A program made the position numbers and the translations under genes. The notes beneath the pieces were generated by a model. That model saw only the letters and a program-made list of their open reading frames with translations. It searched no databases and was not told where the DNA came from. DNA of 64,000 bases from Streptomyces sp. NBC_01314. Its GTDB lineage: Bacteria; Actinomycetota; Actinomycetes; Streptomycetales; Streptomycetaceae. Where the stretch lies: contig NZ_CP108394.1 of the NCBI RefSeq assembly GCF_041435215.1, forward strand, positions 7,564,001 through 7,628,000. Direction: 5' to 3'. Below, piece after piece: positions 35,639-44,021 of the stretch (position 1 is its first letter; the number at the start of each line of letters is the position of its first letter).

Positions 35639-36859
35639 ATGAGCGGAAGGGCCGTGAAGGTGGGCAGTCATGCCGGTGCCGGAGATCTGCTGGAGCTGGT
35701 CCGCAGCGGCCGGGCCACCACCCGTGGCGCGCTCCAGCAGGCCACCGGCCTGTCCCGGGCGACCGTGGGCCAGCGGTTGGACCGTCTCTTCCGCGCGGGC
35801 TGGCTCCGCGAGGGCGCCGGCGGCCCCGTCGACTCCCCGCTCGGGGGCCGTCCCTCCATCACCCTGGAGTTCGACGACGCGCACGCGCTCGTCCTCGCCG
35901 CCGACCTCGACACCCGCCACGCCCGCGCCGCCGTCCTCTCCCTCACCGGCGAGATTCAGGCCGAACACACCGGCACCCTGCTCATCGAAGAGGGCCCCGA
36001 CGCCGTACTGGACGAACTCGGGCGCTGGTTCGCCGCGTTGCTGGAGAAGGCGGGCAGCCCGGCGGACGCGGTCTGCGGCATCGGCCTCGCCGTGCCCGGC
36101 CCGGTGGACTCCGACACCGGCCGTGTCGTCCAGCCGCCGATCATGCCCGGCTGGGACGGCTACGACATAAGAGGCCGCCTGGCCCGCGCCTTCACCGAAC
36201 ACGCGTCCGGGCCGGCCGGCATCCCGGTCCTCGTCGACAACGACGCCAACCTCATGGCGTACGGCGAACAGCGCACCGGATACGCCGACTGCTCGGCGTT
36301 CGCGCTGGTCAAGGTGTCCACGGGCATCGGCGCGGGAGTGGTGGTCGGGGGCTCGATATACCGGGGCATCGACGGCGGCGCCGGCGACATCGGCCACATC
36401 CGGGTTCCGCAGGGCGCGGACGCGCTGTGCAAGTGCGGCTCGTACGGCTGTCTGGCGGCGGTCGCGAGCGGCGGCGCCGTGGCGCGCCGGCTGGCGGAGA
36501 CGGGGGTGCGGGCGGCCTCGGGATCGGATGTGCGGGACCTGCTGAGCGCCGGGCACCCCGGGGCGACGGCGCTCGCGCGGGAGGCGGGCCGGGTCGTCGG
36601 GGACGTCCTGGCGACGGTCGTGACCCTGCTGAACCCCGGCGTTCTGATGATCGCCGGGGATCTGGCCGGAACCCCCTTCCTCACGGGCGTACGCGAACTG
36701 CTCTACCAGCGGGCCCTGTCCCGCTCCACGGCCCACCTGGCCGTCGTGACCCCCGGGCTGGGGGAACGGGCGGGCCTGGTCGGGGCGGGTGCGCTGGTCG
36801 TCGAGTACCTGTACGCGCCGGAGCGGGCCGAGGAGCGGTTGGCGGCGCTGGGGGTGTGA
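35639..36859 (+). CDS. ROK-family transcriptional regulator
   Basis: 406 residues. Winged helix at about 15-75 (TTRGALQQATGLSRATVGQRLDRL), then the ROK sugar-kinase fold with DNDANLMAYGE and a zinc motif ALCKCGSYGCLAA in which the usual Glu after GC-x is Ala. The N-terminal DNA-binding domain says repressor rather than kinase. It should bind a sugar product of the divergent glycosidases and control them. ATG 35639 with GAGG 5 bases upstream. A tandem repeat starts at its stop codon. Confidence 0.9.
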   Translation: MSGRAVKVGSHAGAGDLLELVRSGRATTRGALQQATGLSRATVGQRLDRLFRAGWLREGAGGPVDSPLGGRPSITLEFDDAHALVLAADLDTRHARAAVLSLTGEIQAEHTGTLLIEEGPDAVLDELGRWFAALLEKAGSPADAVCGIGLAVPGPVDSDTGRVVQPPIMPGWDGYDIRGRLARAFTEHASGPAGIPVLVDNDANLMAYGEQRTGYADCSAFALVKVSTGIGAGVVVGGSIYRGIDGGAGDIGHIRVPQGADALCKCGSYGCLAAVASGGAVARRLAETGVRAASGSDVRDLLSAGHPGATALAREAGRVVGDVLATVVTLLNPGVLMIAGDLAGTPFLTGVRELLYQRALSRSTAHLAVVTPGLGERAGLVGAGALVVEYLYAPERAEERLAALGV

Positions 36860-37043
36860 GCCGGGCTACCGGGTCCTCCCGGTCCGGATGGCCGACGGCC
36901 GATCCCTCCCGGCCCGTGTGGCGGGCTACCGGGTCCTCCCGGCCCGTGTGGCGGGCTACCGGGTCCTCCCGACCCGTGTGACGGGCTACCGATCCCCTCG
37001 ACCCGGACGGGCTACCGCCCCCTCTCCACCCGTATGACGGGCG
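36855..37043 (+). repeat. Array of about six 27-30-bp units starting at the ROK stop codon
   Basis: Units read TGTGGCGGGCTACCGGGTCC followed by TCCCGGCCCG; the first contains the stop TGA (36857-36859). Units drift towards the right end. The rest of the gap to 37133 holds no gene. Confidence 0.85.
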
Positions 37044-37133
37044 TGTTTCCGTCCCGAGGACCGGTCCGCATGGTGAAATCCGGTCCTCTGAAACTGCGTG
37101 ATTCTCGCCACCTCTGATAAGGGTTGCGCTCAG

Positions 37134-37280
37134 ATGAGCGAATCGCGAGCGGTTCCGGACTTCAAGGAGTGGCACTCGGTGCCACCCTTTGATCGTTCAT
37201 CGGGCGAACTCAGTTGTGTCGATTGCCGCTCACCTGAGCGGTATGGTGGGCTGATGGGGATGGGTTGGTTCAAGAAGTGA
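37134..37280 (+). CDS. Possible small protein with one CxxC
   Basis: 48 residues from ATG 37134 (AAGGG 9-10 bases upstream): DFKEWHSVPPFDRSSGELSC then VDCRSPERYGG and a basic end. A single CVDC pair. Base composition is lower in GC than the neighbours. I do not recognise it; it could be a real small gene or chance. Confidence 0.35.
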   Translation: MSESRAVPDFKEWHSVPPFDRSSGELSCVDCRSPERYGGLMGMGWFKK

Positions 37281-37442
37281 ACACGTCCCGGCGCTGTTCC
37301 TTGCCAAGCCTTGACTTTCGATCTCCTGGCGGACGGGTGGTTACAGGCGCATGACGCGCAAGTGGACGTACCCAGGTGCCTTCGATCTGGGTATGTTCCT
37401 CGCCGTCAGGGCAGTCACCGCGTCCTCAAGGAGTTGGGACCT

Positions 37443-40190
37443 GTGTCGGAAAACAAAGATCCCCACGTAGGCCACGTAGCTCAGAGCGTTGAGGGCGTGA
37501 AGTTTGTTTATGACTTCACCGAAGGCAACAAGGACCTCAAGGACCTCCTCGGCGGCAAGGGCGCGAACCTCGCCGAGATGACCAACCTCGGTCTCCCCGT
37601 GCCACCCGGCTTCACCATCACCACCGAGGCCTGCAAGGTCTACCTCGACAGCGGCGACGAGCCCGCGGCACTCCGTGACGAGGTCAGCGCCCATCTCACG
37701 GCCCTCGAAGAGAAGATGGGCAAGAAGCTCGGCCAGGCCGACGACCCGCTCCTCGTCTCGGTCCGCTCCGGCGCGAAGTTCTCGATGCCCGGAATGATGG
37801 ACACGGTCCTCAACATCGGCCTCTCCGACAAGTCGGTCCAGGGCCTCGCCAAGCAGGCCGGCGACGACCGCTTCGCCTGGGACTCCTACCGCCGGCTCAT
37901 CCAGATGTTCGGCAAGACGGTCCTCGGCGTCGACGGCGAGCTCTTCGAAGAGGCGCTGGAGGCGGCGAAGACGGCCAAGAAGGTCGTCGTCGACACCGAG
38001 CTGGAGGCCGCCGACCTCAAGAAGCTCGTCACCAAGTTCAAGAAGATCGTCAAGACCGAGGCCGGCCGGGACTTCCCGCAGGACCCGCGCGAGCAGATGG
38101 ACCTCGCCATCCACGCGGTCTTCGACTCCTGGAACACCGACCGCGCCAAGCTCTACCGCCGCCAGGAGCGCATCCCCGGCGACCTCGGCACGGCGGTCAA
38201 CGTCTGTTCGATGGTCTTCGGCAACCTGGGCCCCGACTCGGGCACGGGCGTCGCCTTCACCCGCGACCCCGCCTCCGGCCACCAGGGCGTGTACGGCGAC
38301 TACCTCCAGAACGCCCAGGGCGAGGACGTGGTGGCGGGCATCCGCAACACCGTCCCCCTGGCCGAACTGGAGTCGATCGACAAGAAGTCGTACGACCAGC
38401 TGATGCAGATCATGGAGACCCTGGAGAACCACTACAAGGATCTCTGCGACATCGAGTTCACCATCGAGCGCGGCCAGCTGTGGATGCTCCAGACCCGCGT
38501 CGGCAAGCGCACGGCGGGCGCGGCCTTCCGCATCGCCACGCAACTCGTGGACCAGGGCCTGATCGACGAGGCGGAAGCCCTCCAGCGGGTGACGGGCGCC
38601 CAGCTCGCGCAGCTCATGTTCCCCCGCTTCGACGAGGAGGCGAAGGTCGCCCCGGTCGGCCGCGGCATCGCCGCCTCCCCGGGTGCGGCGGTCGGCAAGG
38701 CGGTCTTCGACTCGTACACGGCCGTGAAGTGGTCGCGTTCGGGCGAGAAGGTCATCCTGGTCCGCCGCGAGACGAACCCCGACGACCTCGACGGCATGAT
38801 CGCGGCCGAGGGCATCCTCACCTCACGCGGCGGCAAGACGTCCCACGCGGCCGTGGTCGCGCGCGGCATGGGCAAGACGTGCGTGTGCGGCGCGGAGGAA
38901 CTGGAAGTCGACACCAAGCGCCGCCGTATGACGGTGCCGGGCGGCCATGTGGTGGAGGAGGGTGACCTCATCTCCATCGACGGTTCGTCGGGCAAGGTCT
39001 ACCTGGGCGAGGTCCCGGTGGTCCCGTCCCCCGTCGTGGAGTACTTCGAGGGCCGGATGCACGCCGGCGCCAACGACGCCGACGAACTGGTCGAGGCGGT
39101 CCACCGCATCATGGCCTTCGCGGACCGCAAGCGCCGCCTCCGAGTCCGGGCCAACGCCGACAACGCCGAGGACGCGCTGCGCGCCCGCCGCTTCGGCGCC
39201 CAGGGCATCGGCCTGTGCCGTACGGAACACATGTTCCTCGGCGACCGCCGTGAACTGGTCGAGCGCCTCATCCTGGCGGACACGGAGACCGTGCGCGAGG
39301 AGTCCCTGAAGGCGCTGCTCCCGCTCCAGAAGCAGGACTTCATCGAACTCTTCTCGGCGATGGACGGCCTCCCGGTGACGGTCCGTCTCCTCGACCCGCC
39401 GCTGCACGAGTTCCTCCCGGACATCACGGAACTCTCGGTCCGCGTGGCCCTGGCGGAGTCCCGCCAGGAACCCCACGAGAACGAGCTCCGCCTGCTGCAG
39501 GCCGTCCATCGCCTGCACGAGCAGAACCCGATGCTGGGCCTGCGGGGTGTACGTCTGGGCCTGGTCATCCCCGGCCTGTTCACGATGCAGGTACGGGCGA
39601 TCGCGGAGGCGGCGGCCGAGCGCAAGAACGCGAAGGGCGACCCGCGCGCCGAGATCATGATCCCGCTCGTCGGCACCGTCCAGGAGCTGGAGATCGTCCG
39701 CGAGGAGGCGGACGCGGTGATCGCGGAGGTCGAGGCGGCGACGGGGGTGGCGCTGAAGCTGTCGATCGGCACGATGATCGAACTCCCGCGAGCGGCCCTG
39801 ACGGCCGGCCAGATCGCGGAGGCGGCGGAGTTCTTCAGCTTCGGCACGAACGACCTGACCCAGACGGTGTGGGGCTTCAGCCGCGACGACGTCGAGGCCT
39901 CCTTCTTCACGGCCTACCTGGAGAAGGGCATCTTCGGAGTCTCCCCCTTCGAAACGATCGACAGGGACGGCGTGGGTTCGCTGGTCAAGCTGGCGGCGGA
40001 GGCCGGCCGGGCCACCCGCCCCGACCTCAAGCTCGGCGTCTGCGGCGAACACGGCGGCGACCCGGAGTCCGTCCACTTCTTCCACGAGGTGGGCCTCGAC
40101 TACGTTTCCTGCTCCCCGTTCCGCATCCCGGTCGCCCGCCTGGAGGCGGGCCGCGCGGCCTCCCAGTCGACGGGCAGCGACCACCGCTAG
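37443..40190 (+). CDS. ppdK: Pyruvate, phosphate dikinase
   Basis: 915 residues. Converts pyruvate + ATP + phosphate to phosphoenolpyruvate + AMP + diphosphate. N-terminal ATP-grasp domain (DLLGGKGANLAEMTNLGLPVPPG), the phospho-His in GGKTSHAAVVARGMG, and the C-terminal PEP barrel with the catalytic Cys in GVCGEHGGDP. Start GTG 37443 with AAGGAG 9 bases before; an insertion of about 16 residues (DPHVGHVAQSVEGVKF) follows MSENK, ahead of the usual VYDFTEGNKDL. An in-frame GTG at 37497 would skip it but lacks a spaced ribosome site. Terminated by the hairpin at 40302. Confidence 0.95.
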   Translation: MSENKDPHVGHVAQSVEGVKFVYDFTEGNKDLKDLLGGKGANLAEMTNLGLPVPPGFTITTEACKVYLDSGDEPAALRDEVSAHLTALEEKMGKKLGQADDPLLVSVRSGAKFSMPGMMDTVLNIGLSDKSVQGLAKQAGDDRFAWDSYRRLIQMFGKTVLGVDGELFEEALEAAKTAKKVVVDTELEAADLKKLVTKFKKIVKTEAGRDFPQDPREQMDLAIHAVFDSWNTDRAKLYRRQERIPGDLGTAVNVCSMVFGNLGPDSGTGVAFTRDPASGHQGVYGDYLQNAQGEDVVAGIRNTVPLAELESIDKKSYDQLMQIMETLENHYKDLCDIEFTIERGQLWMLQTRVGKRTAGAAFRIATQLVDQGLIDEAEALQRVTGAQLAQLMFPRFDEEAKVAPVGRGIAASPGAAVGKAVFDSYTAVKWSRSGEKVILVRRETNPDDLDGMIAAEGILTSRGGKTSHAAVVARGMGKTCVCGAEELEVDTKRRRMTVPGGHVVEEGDLISIDGSSGKVYLGEVPVVPSPVVEYFEGRMHAGANDADELVEAVHRIMAFADRKRRLRVRANADNAEDALRARRFGAQGIGLCRTEHMFLGDRRELVERLILADTETVREESLKALLPLQKQDFIELFSAMDGLPVTVRLLDPPLHEFLPDITELSVRVALAESRQEPHENELRLLQAVHRLHEQNPMLGLRGVRLGLVIPGLFTMQVRAIAEAAAERKNAKGDPRAEIMIPLVGTVQELEIVREEADAVIAEVEAATGVALKLSIGTMIELPRAALTAGQIAEAAEFFSFGTNDLTQTVWGFSRDDVEASFFTAYLEKGIFGVSPFETIDRDGVGSLVKLAAEAGRATRPDLKLGVCGEHGGDPESVHFFHEVGLDYVSCSPFRIPVARLEAGRAASQSTGSDHR

Positions 40191-40301
40191 ACCACCACCG
40201 GGTCACCGCGGGCATCACCCCGCGACCCCGAACCCCGGAACCACCGCTCGTCCCCGACCGACCCTCACCGATGGGCGGCGGTTCCGGACCACGAAGAGAG
40301 G

Positions 40302-40327
40302 GCGGCACCCCGTGCGGGGGGTGCCGC
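40302..40327. terminator. Terminator behind ppdK
   Basis: GCGGCACCCC (40302-40311) pairs with GGGGTGCCGC (40318-40327); followed by TTTCTCG. Convergent with the secreted-protein gene, so it may serve both strands. The remaining 40328-40563 shows no gene. Confidence 0.8.
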
Positions 40328-40563
40328 TTTCTCGCTTGTGTAGTTCGTGGCGACCGAGCGACGGTCTCACCATGGCGGTGAGCTCACTGCTCCAGCTCTG
40401 TCCCTACGCAACAGCCTGAGCACGCCGAGCGGTATCGGTGCGGCGACGCGCGGAGACTTGAACGCCTTGAAAGTTCGTGAAGGCCTGGGAAGTCGAGAGC
40501 ACGGCGAAGCGTGAACCGCACGTGGCACGCGGCCGTCTGCGGGAAGAGCCGAGGGGGGAGGGC

Positions 40564-40983
40564 TCAGTCGCGGCTGTACGAGAACTCCTGGACCGGCGAG
40601 CAGTTGTCCGGGCGCGCGGAGCCACGGTCGCGGCACACCCGGATCGCCGCGTCGTCCGTGTAGCGCCGGGCACCGCTCCAGTCCGAGTGACGCATCCACA
40701 CCGACCCGCGCTGCTTGCCGTAGTACCGCGCCCAGCCGTGCCTTTCCACACTGACCTGCACGTAGACGGTGTGTCCGTCGTTCGGATATGTGTCCGTCAG
40801 CCGGCCGGACCACTCGAAGGAACCGTGATCCGTGCCAGGGGGATTGAACGTGTAGGCCCCCTCCGTGAACTCGGCGCCTCCTGAGCGAAGCACCGGAATC
40901 CCGCCCTGTTGTCCCACCGGCGCAGCACCCGTGCCCGTGAGCATCAGCCCGGCCGCCAGCAATCCGACCGATTTCCTCTTCAC
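40564..40983 (-). CDS. Secreted protein of unknown function
   Basis: 139 residues from GTG 40983 (GGGAG 5 bases before). Signal peptide VKRKSVGLLAAGLMLTGTGAAP; the mature part is beta-rich and Trp/Tyr-rich (VYVQVSVERHGWARYYG) with two Cys (RVCRDRG, NCSP) that may form a disulfide. Longer in-frame starts are not supported. Not recognised. Confidence 0.6.
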   Translation of the reverse strand: MKRKSVGLLAAGLMLTGTGAAPVGQQGGIPVLRSGGAEFTEGAYTFNPPGTDHGSFEWSGRLTDTYPNDGHTVYVQVSVERHGWARYYGKQRGSVWMRHSDWSGARRYTDDAAIRVCRDRGSARPDNCSPVQEFSYSRD

Positions 40984-41099
40984 ACGCGACTCCCTCAGTA
41001 ACGGTAGCTTCAACAACTGCCGGACATCACGGAACGTAACGACCCGCGCGCTTGTAGCGCCATGCCTCATGCTTTGACAACCTCGCTACGGTGAACCGC

Positions 41100-41516
41100 A
41101 TGAAGCTCGCGCCTCGTGCAGCCCGGGAACGTTTGGTCAGGTCCCGCGTCGCCAGACTGGCGACAGCCGACACCGAGGGAGTTCCTCATGCGGTTCCCAT
41201 CACCTTCGTCGCCGAAGATGAGGTCTTGTACTTCGCCGTCGACCACAAGCCGAAGGACACGTGGGATCTGAGACGGCTGCGCAACATCAGGGAGAATCCT
41301 CCCGTGACGGTCCTGGTCGACTACTACAACGAAGACTGGTCCGCTCTCTGGTGGGCCCGCGCCGACGGCCATGGAGAAGTACTGGAGAGCGGGCAGGAGC
41401 GGGACCGCGCGGTGGGGCTGCTGTGCGACAAGTACAACCAGTACAGGGACTCTCCGCCCAGGGGCCCTGTCGTTGCCATTCGGGTCGAACAATGGAGCGG
41501 TTGGGCCTTCACATAG
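41100..41516 (+). CDS. PPOX-class F420-dependent oxidoreductase-like protein
   Basis: 138 residues, split-barrel flavin/F420 fold: RVARLATADTEGVPHAVPITF and the RRLRNIRENPPVTVLVDYYNEDWS segment match the small family I know as TIGR03668. Binds F420 or FMN; substrate unknown. The ATG at 41100 lies 7 bases after TACGGT, a leaderless arrangement; a GTG at 41091 overlaps that box. Confidence 0.8.
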   Translation: MKLAPRAARERLVRSRVARLATADTEGVPHAVPITFVAEDEVLYFAVDHKPKDTWDLRRLRNIRENPPVTVLVDYYNEDWSALWWARADGHGEVLESGQERDRAVGLLCDKYNQYRDSPPRGPVVAIRVEQWSGWAFT

Positions 41517-41550
41517 CCTTGGCGGGAGAGCCGAACCCGAGGTGACGTAC

Positions 41551-42321
41551 ATGCCGGACCAGGAGTTGCACCCGTACCGCCGGATCGCCGACGATCTGAG
41601 GAACGCGATCGTGAAGGGGAAGCTGGCCCCCGGCGAGAAGCTGAAGTCGGAGAACGAGCTCAAGGACCAGTACGGAACGACTCGCGTCACTGTGCGTAAG
41701 GCGCTGTCTCTGCTCAAGGCAGACGGCCTGCTCATCAGCGAACAGGGCAGGGGCGTGTTCGTGCGCCAACAGCCCAGAGTTCGGCTCCAGACCACGGGCG
41801 CCAATTTCCGCGAGCGGCGTGCCACCGGCGCAAGTAACTTCACCGCCGAGGCTGCGGCACAGGGGTTGCAGGCCAGGCAGCAGATCCTCTCGGTGGAGCG
41901 AGTGCCCGCTCCGGCCGAGATCGCCGAACGTCTCAGCCTGCCGACCGGCACTTCGGTGATCATCCGTCGACGGGCGTTCTTCGTCGACGACGAGCCCATG
42001 CAACTGGCCGACGGCTACTACCTGGAAGAACTCTTCGCCGGTACTCGGGTTGAAGAGTCCCGTCGGATCGCCGGTGGCGTCAGCGCCCTGATCGAGGATC
42101 CCGCCGGCCCCGTGAGGCAGCGGATCGTCCGCTTCGTCGAGGACCTGGAAATCCGTATGCCGACCCCGTCGGAGGTCGGCGCACTGCGCATTCCGCCTGG
42201 CGTTCCACTGGCCCGGGTGCTGCGCAGCACCCAGGTGGAGGACGGGCGCGTGGTCGAGGTACTGGATTCACGCGTGCCCTGCGATCGCCATCTCTTCCAG
42301 TACGTCATCGATATCCCCTGA
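41551..42321 (+). CDS. GntR-family regulator, HutC/UTRA type
   Basis: 256 residues. Winged helix at about 5-75 (YRRIADDLRNAIVKGKLAPGEKLKSENELKDQYG ... TVRKALSLLKADGLL), then a UTRA ligand-binding domain. GAGGTGA lies 5 bases before ATG 41551. Two matching inverted operators are 38 and 75 bp behind its stop, ahead of a chain of small genes, so it most likely controls those. Confidence 0.88.
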   Translation: MPDQELHPYRRIADDLRNAIVKGKLAPGEKLKSENELKDQYGTTRVTVRKALSLLKADGLLISEQGRGVFVRQQPRVRLQTTGANFRERRATGASNFTAEAAAQGLQARQQILSVERVPAPAEIAERLSLPTGTSVIIRRRAFFVDDEPMQLADGYYLEELFAGTRVEESRRIAGGVSALIEDPAGPVRQRIVRFVEDLEIRMPTPSEVGALRIPPGVPLARVLRSTQVEDGRVVEVLDSRVPCDRHLFQYVIDIP

Positions 42322-42358
42322 CCGAAGCCCCGCCCACAATGTGGATCAACTTCGATTC

Positions 42359-42411
42359 ACTTGTATATCCAAGTGCCCGTCGCTGGGCTGACGTGACTTG
42401 GCTATACAAGC
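42359..42411. promoter_or_regulatory. Pair of GntR-type operators
   Basis: ACTTGTATATCCAAGT (42359-42374) and ACTTGGCTATACAAGC (42396-42411). Each has ACTTG/CAAGT arms and the second is the first in reverse orientation with 13 of 16 bases kept; centres are 37 bp apart. The site lies between the GntR gene and the small genes and includes a TATACA -10-like box. Confidence 0.65.
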
Positions 42412-42450
42412 TGCTGTGCCCAAGGTGCGGCCTACCGCGAAGGAGTCGAG

Positions 42451-42702
42451 ATGCGCCTCGTATCACTGGCCTTCGAACGGCTGAGAGAAGAGCTGGTCAG
42501 GACGCGCGGGTCTGAAGAGTCGGCGTTCACCATCGAAGCTCTGGCAACGGACAGGGTTCGATCGGTGGGATATCCGTCGCCGAGCGAGCGGTCATACGTC
42601 CTGGCGCGGGCCGGGTCGTGCAGCGCACCGAGTCTGTGGCCGCCTCTGCCGCTCGCGTCGAAAGTACGGCAACCGGCCTTGGTCAGGCCGATGCAACCAT
42701 GA
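42451..42702 (+). CDS. Small protein upstream of the GRVMG-family gene
   Basis: 83 residues. ATG 42451 has AAGGAG 6 bases before. Starts MRLVSLAFERLREELVRTRG, a helix related in pattern to MHCAARAFERARVLLLGART at 43163. The C-terminus is Pro/Leu rich. Its stop overlaps the next ATG (ATGA, 42699-42702). Probably controlled by the operators at 42359-42411. Function unknown. Confidence 0.55.
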   Translation: MRLVSLAFERLREELVRTRGSEESAFTIEALATDRVRSVGYPSPSERSYVLARAGSCSAPSLWPPLPLASKVRQPALVRPMQP

Positions 42703-43148
42703 ATGAAGGACCGCGCCTCGATGACATCGTGACGGACACCAATGCCGACAAGCTCGGCAGAGTCATGGGGTTTGTCGGCCTATACGTCCAACTGAGGCCG
42801 CTCGGCGGTGGCAGGGAGTGGGACGCGCGACCGGAACATCTCAAGCCTGCCCGCTGCTCGGAAGCGCTGAAGGCAAGCGTCGCCGAGGCCAATGCACGAT
42901 CCAGGACCAAGGCTGCCATGGTGGCCAACGCAGAGCTTCCCGATGCCAAGGAGTCGCGTACGCCCGTGGACACGCATTCGGCGGAATGCGCGCTCGCCCT
43001 ACGGCCTGGATACGAGGACCTGCACAGGACGTGCCGTCAGACGCATGACGCGCTGCTTCCGGGTACCTCCGGCATCGTGTTGGTGCCCCGCTGCGGTTGC
43101 GCTTGTCACATCACTGACGAGAACCCGCCCGGGACCTGGTCGATCTGA
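42699..43148 (+). CDS. GRVMG...LRPxGGGREW family protein with a Cys-rich extension
   Basis: 149 residues. Residues 1-70 match the 76-residue protein at 15225 (see there). The extra C-terminal 75 residues carry HSAECALALRPGYEDLHRTC and VPRCGCACHI, with five Cys and several His that could hold a metal. Start ATG 42699 by coupling; a GTG at 42618 in the same frame is possible. Unknown function. Confidence 0.65.
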   Translation: MNEGPRLDDIVTDTNADKLGRVMGFVGLYVQLRPLGGGREWDARPEHLKPARCSEALKASVAEANARSRTKAAMVANAELPDAKESRTPVDTHSAECALALRPGYEDLHRTCRQTHDALLPGTSGIVLVPRCGCACHITDENPPGTWSI

Positions 43149-43162
43149 AGATGGAGTCCGAC

Positions 43163-43276
43163 ATGCACTGCGCAGCACGGGCATTCGAACGGGCGAGAGT
43201 TCTCCTGCTCGGTGCACGAACGACCAGCACACCTGTGGGTACGGCCACTTCGGCATCGGCATCGGCATCGGCATAG
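43163..43276 (+). CDS. Very small protein, possible truncated relative of the 42451 gene
   Basis: 37 residues from ATG 43163 with GGAG 6 bases before. The AFERARVLLLG helix resembles AFERLREELV at 42451; the end is an Ala-Ser run from a GGCATC hexamer repeat, so the original C-terminus may be lost. Confidence 0.4.
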   Translation: MHCAARAFERARVLLLGARTTSTPVGTATSASASASA

Positions 43277-43494
43277 GGAACCGATCCGGGACCGGCGATC
43301 TCCTGTCCGTCGCCTCAGATGTGGGGCGCGATCCTCGCCGCAGCGCGCCGCCGAAGGGCGCCGCATCTGTGGCCGCCCACTTCCCCGCCCGCCGCCGGGG
43401 AGACGGAGTCCTGGGGCCTTGTTCGTACCTACGTCCTGCTGCCCGAGGAACGCCGACAGGCCTTTCCCGTATGGCAGTTCACGGGAGCGGGCCG

Positions 43495-43695
43495 GTGACC
43501 GACGGAGAGGTGGCCGGGGAGGCTGCCGAGCACACCGAGATCCCCATGCTTCGGGCGTACCGGTTGTGGTTCGAGCACGCTCGGAAGTGTGATGGGTGCA
43601 GGCAGGTACAGAGGGCGCAGGACGGGTGCGAGGGTGGACGGGAGCTGTGGGGCTCGTACCGCCTTGCCCGTATCGGGGGTGGATCTGGATCGTGA
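43495..43695 (+). CDS. Small Cys-containing protein
   Basis: 66 residues from GTG 43495 (GGGAG 7 bases before). MLRAYRLWFEHARKCDGCRQ and DGCEGGRELWGSYRLARIG: two helices joined by a CxxC...C loop, a pattern I have seen in small Streptomyces proteins of unknown function. The stop overlaps a GTG as GTGA (43692-43695), linking it to the broken gene that follows. Confidence 0.55.
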   Translation: MTDGEVAGEAAEHTEIPMLRAYRLWFEHARKCDGCRQVQRAQDGCEGGRELWGSYRLARIGGGSGS

Positions 43696-43980
43696 GCCGT
43701 ACGGCACTGGACATCCCGCGGGCACCCTGGTCCTCGACCTCGCGACCGACCGGGTTGGCATCCTGCGGGATGTGCTCGATCTCGGAGATCCGTACGGCAT
43801 CCATCCCAAGAACGCCTCGGACCGGTGGCTTTCCTGGCTCCCGTCGGAGACGGCGTCCAGTGGACGACCGAACCTGAGCAGGTCACCAGGCAACAGGCAA
43901 CAGGCGAACCAGGACTAGACAGGCGCGGCCCGCCAAGAGCGGGCAGCCCGCAGCCTGAACCAACTGCGCCTGAAGCCTGA
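43692..43980 (+). pseudogene. Twice-frameshifted third copy of the GRVMG...GGGREW family
   Basis: Starts MSRTALDIP in the coupled frame; AGTLVLDLATDRVGILRDVL and GDPYGIHPKNASDR follow in a second frame; VAFLAPVGDGVQWTTEPEQV follows in a third, ending at TGA 43978-43980. Two single-base losses, at about 43718 (CCG-GCG) and about 43831 (after GACCG), explain it. The rebuilt protein has the same plan as the copies at 15225 and 42699. Either a recent pseudogene or sequencing errors. Confidence 0.6.
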
Positions 43981-43984
43981 AAGG

Positions 43985-44011
43985 GGGCGGCATCCCGTGC
44001 GGGTGTCGCCC
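43985..44011. terminator. Terminator between convergent genes
   Basis: GGGCGGCATCC (43985-43995) pairs with GGGTGTCGCCC (44001-44011) over 11 bp with two G-U pairs. It resembles the ppdK terminator and ends both the small-gene chain and the acyltransferase gene. Confidence 0.75.
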
Positions 44012-44021
44012 CTCGTGCCGT

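Noticed and set aside
36855..37043. Possible CRISPR array behind the ROK gene
   Set aside because: The 27-30-bp units are contiguous with no variable spacers; this is a plain tandem repeat.
43143..43500. A longer plus-strand protein joining 42892 to 43695
   Set aside because: The first part overlaps the 42699 gene out of frame and its composition is random; only the end from GTG 43495 has a ribosome site and a sensible sequence.
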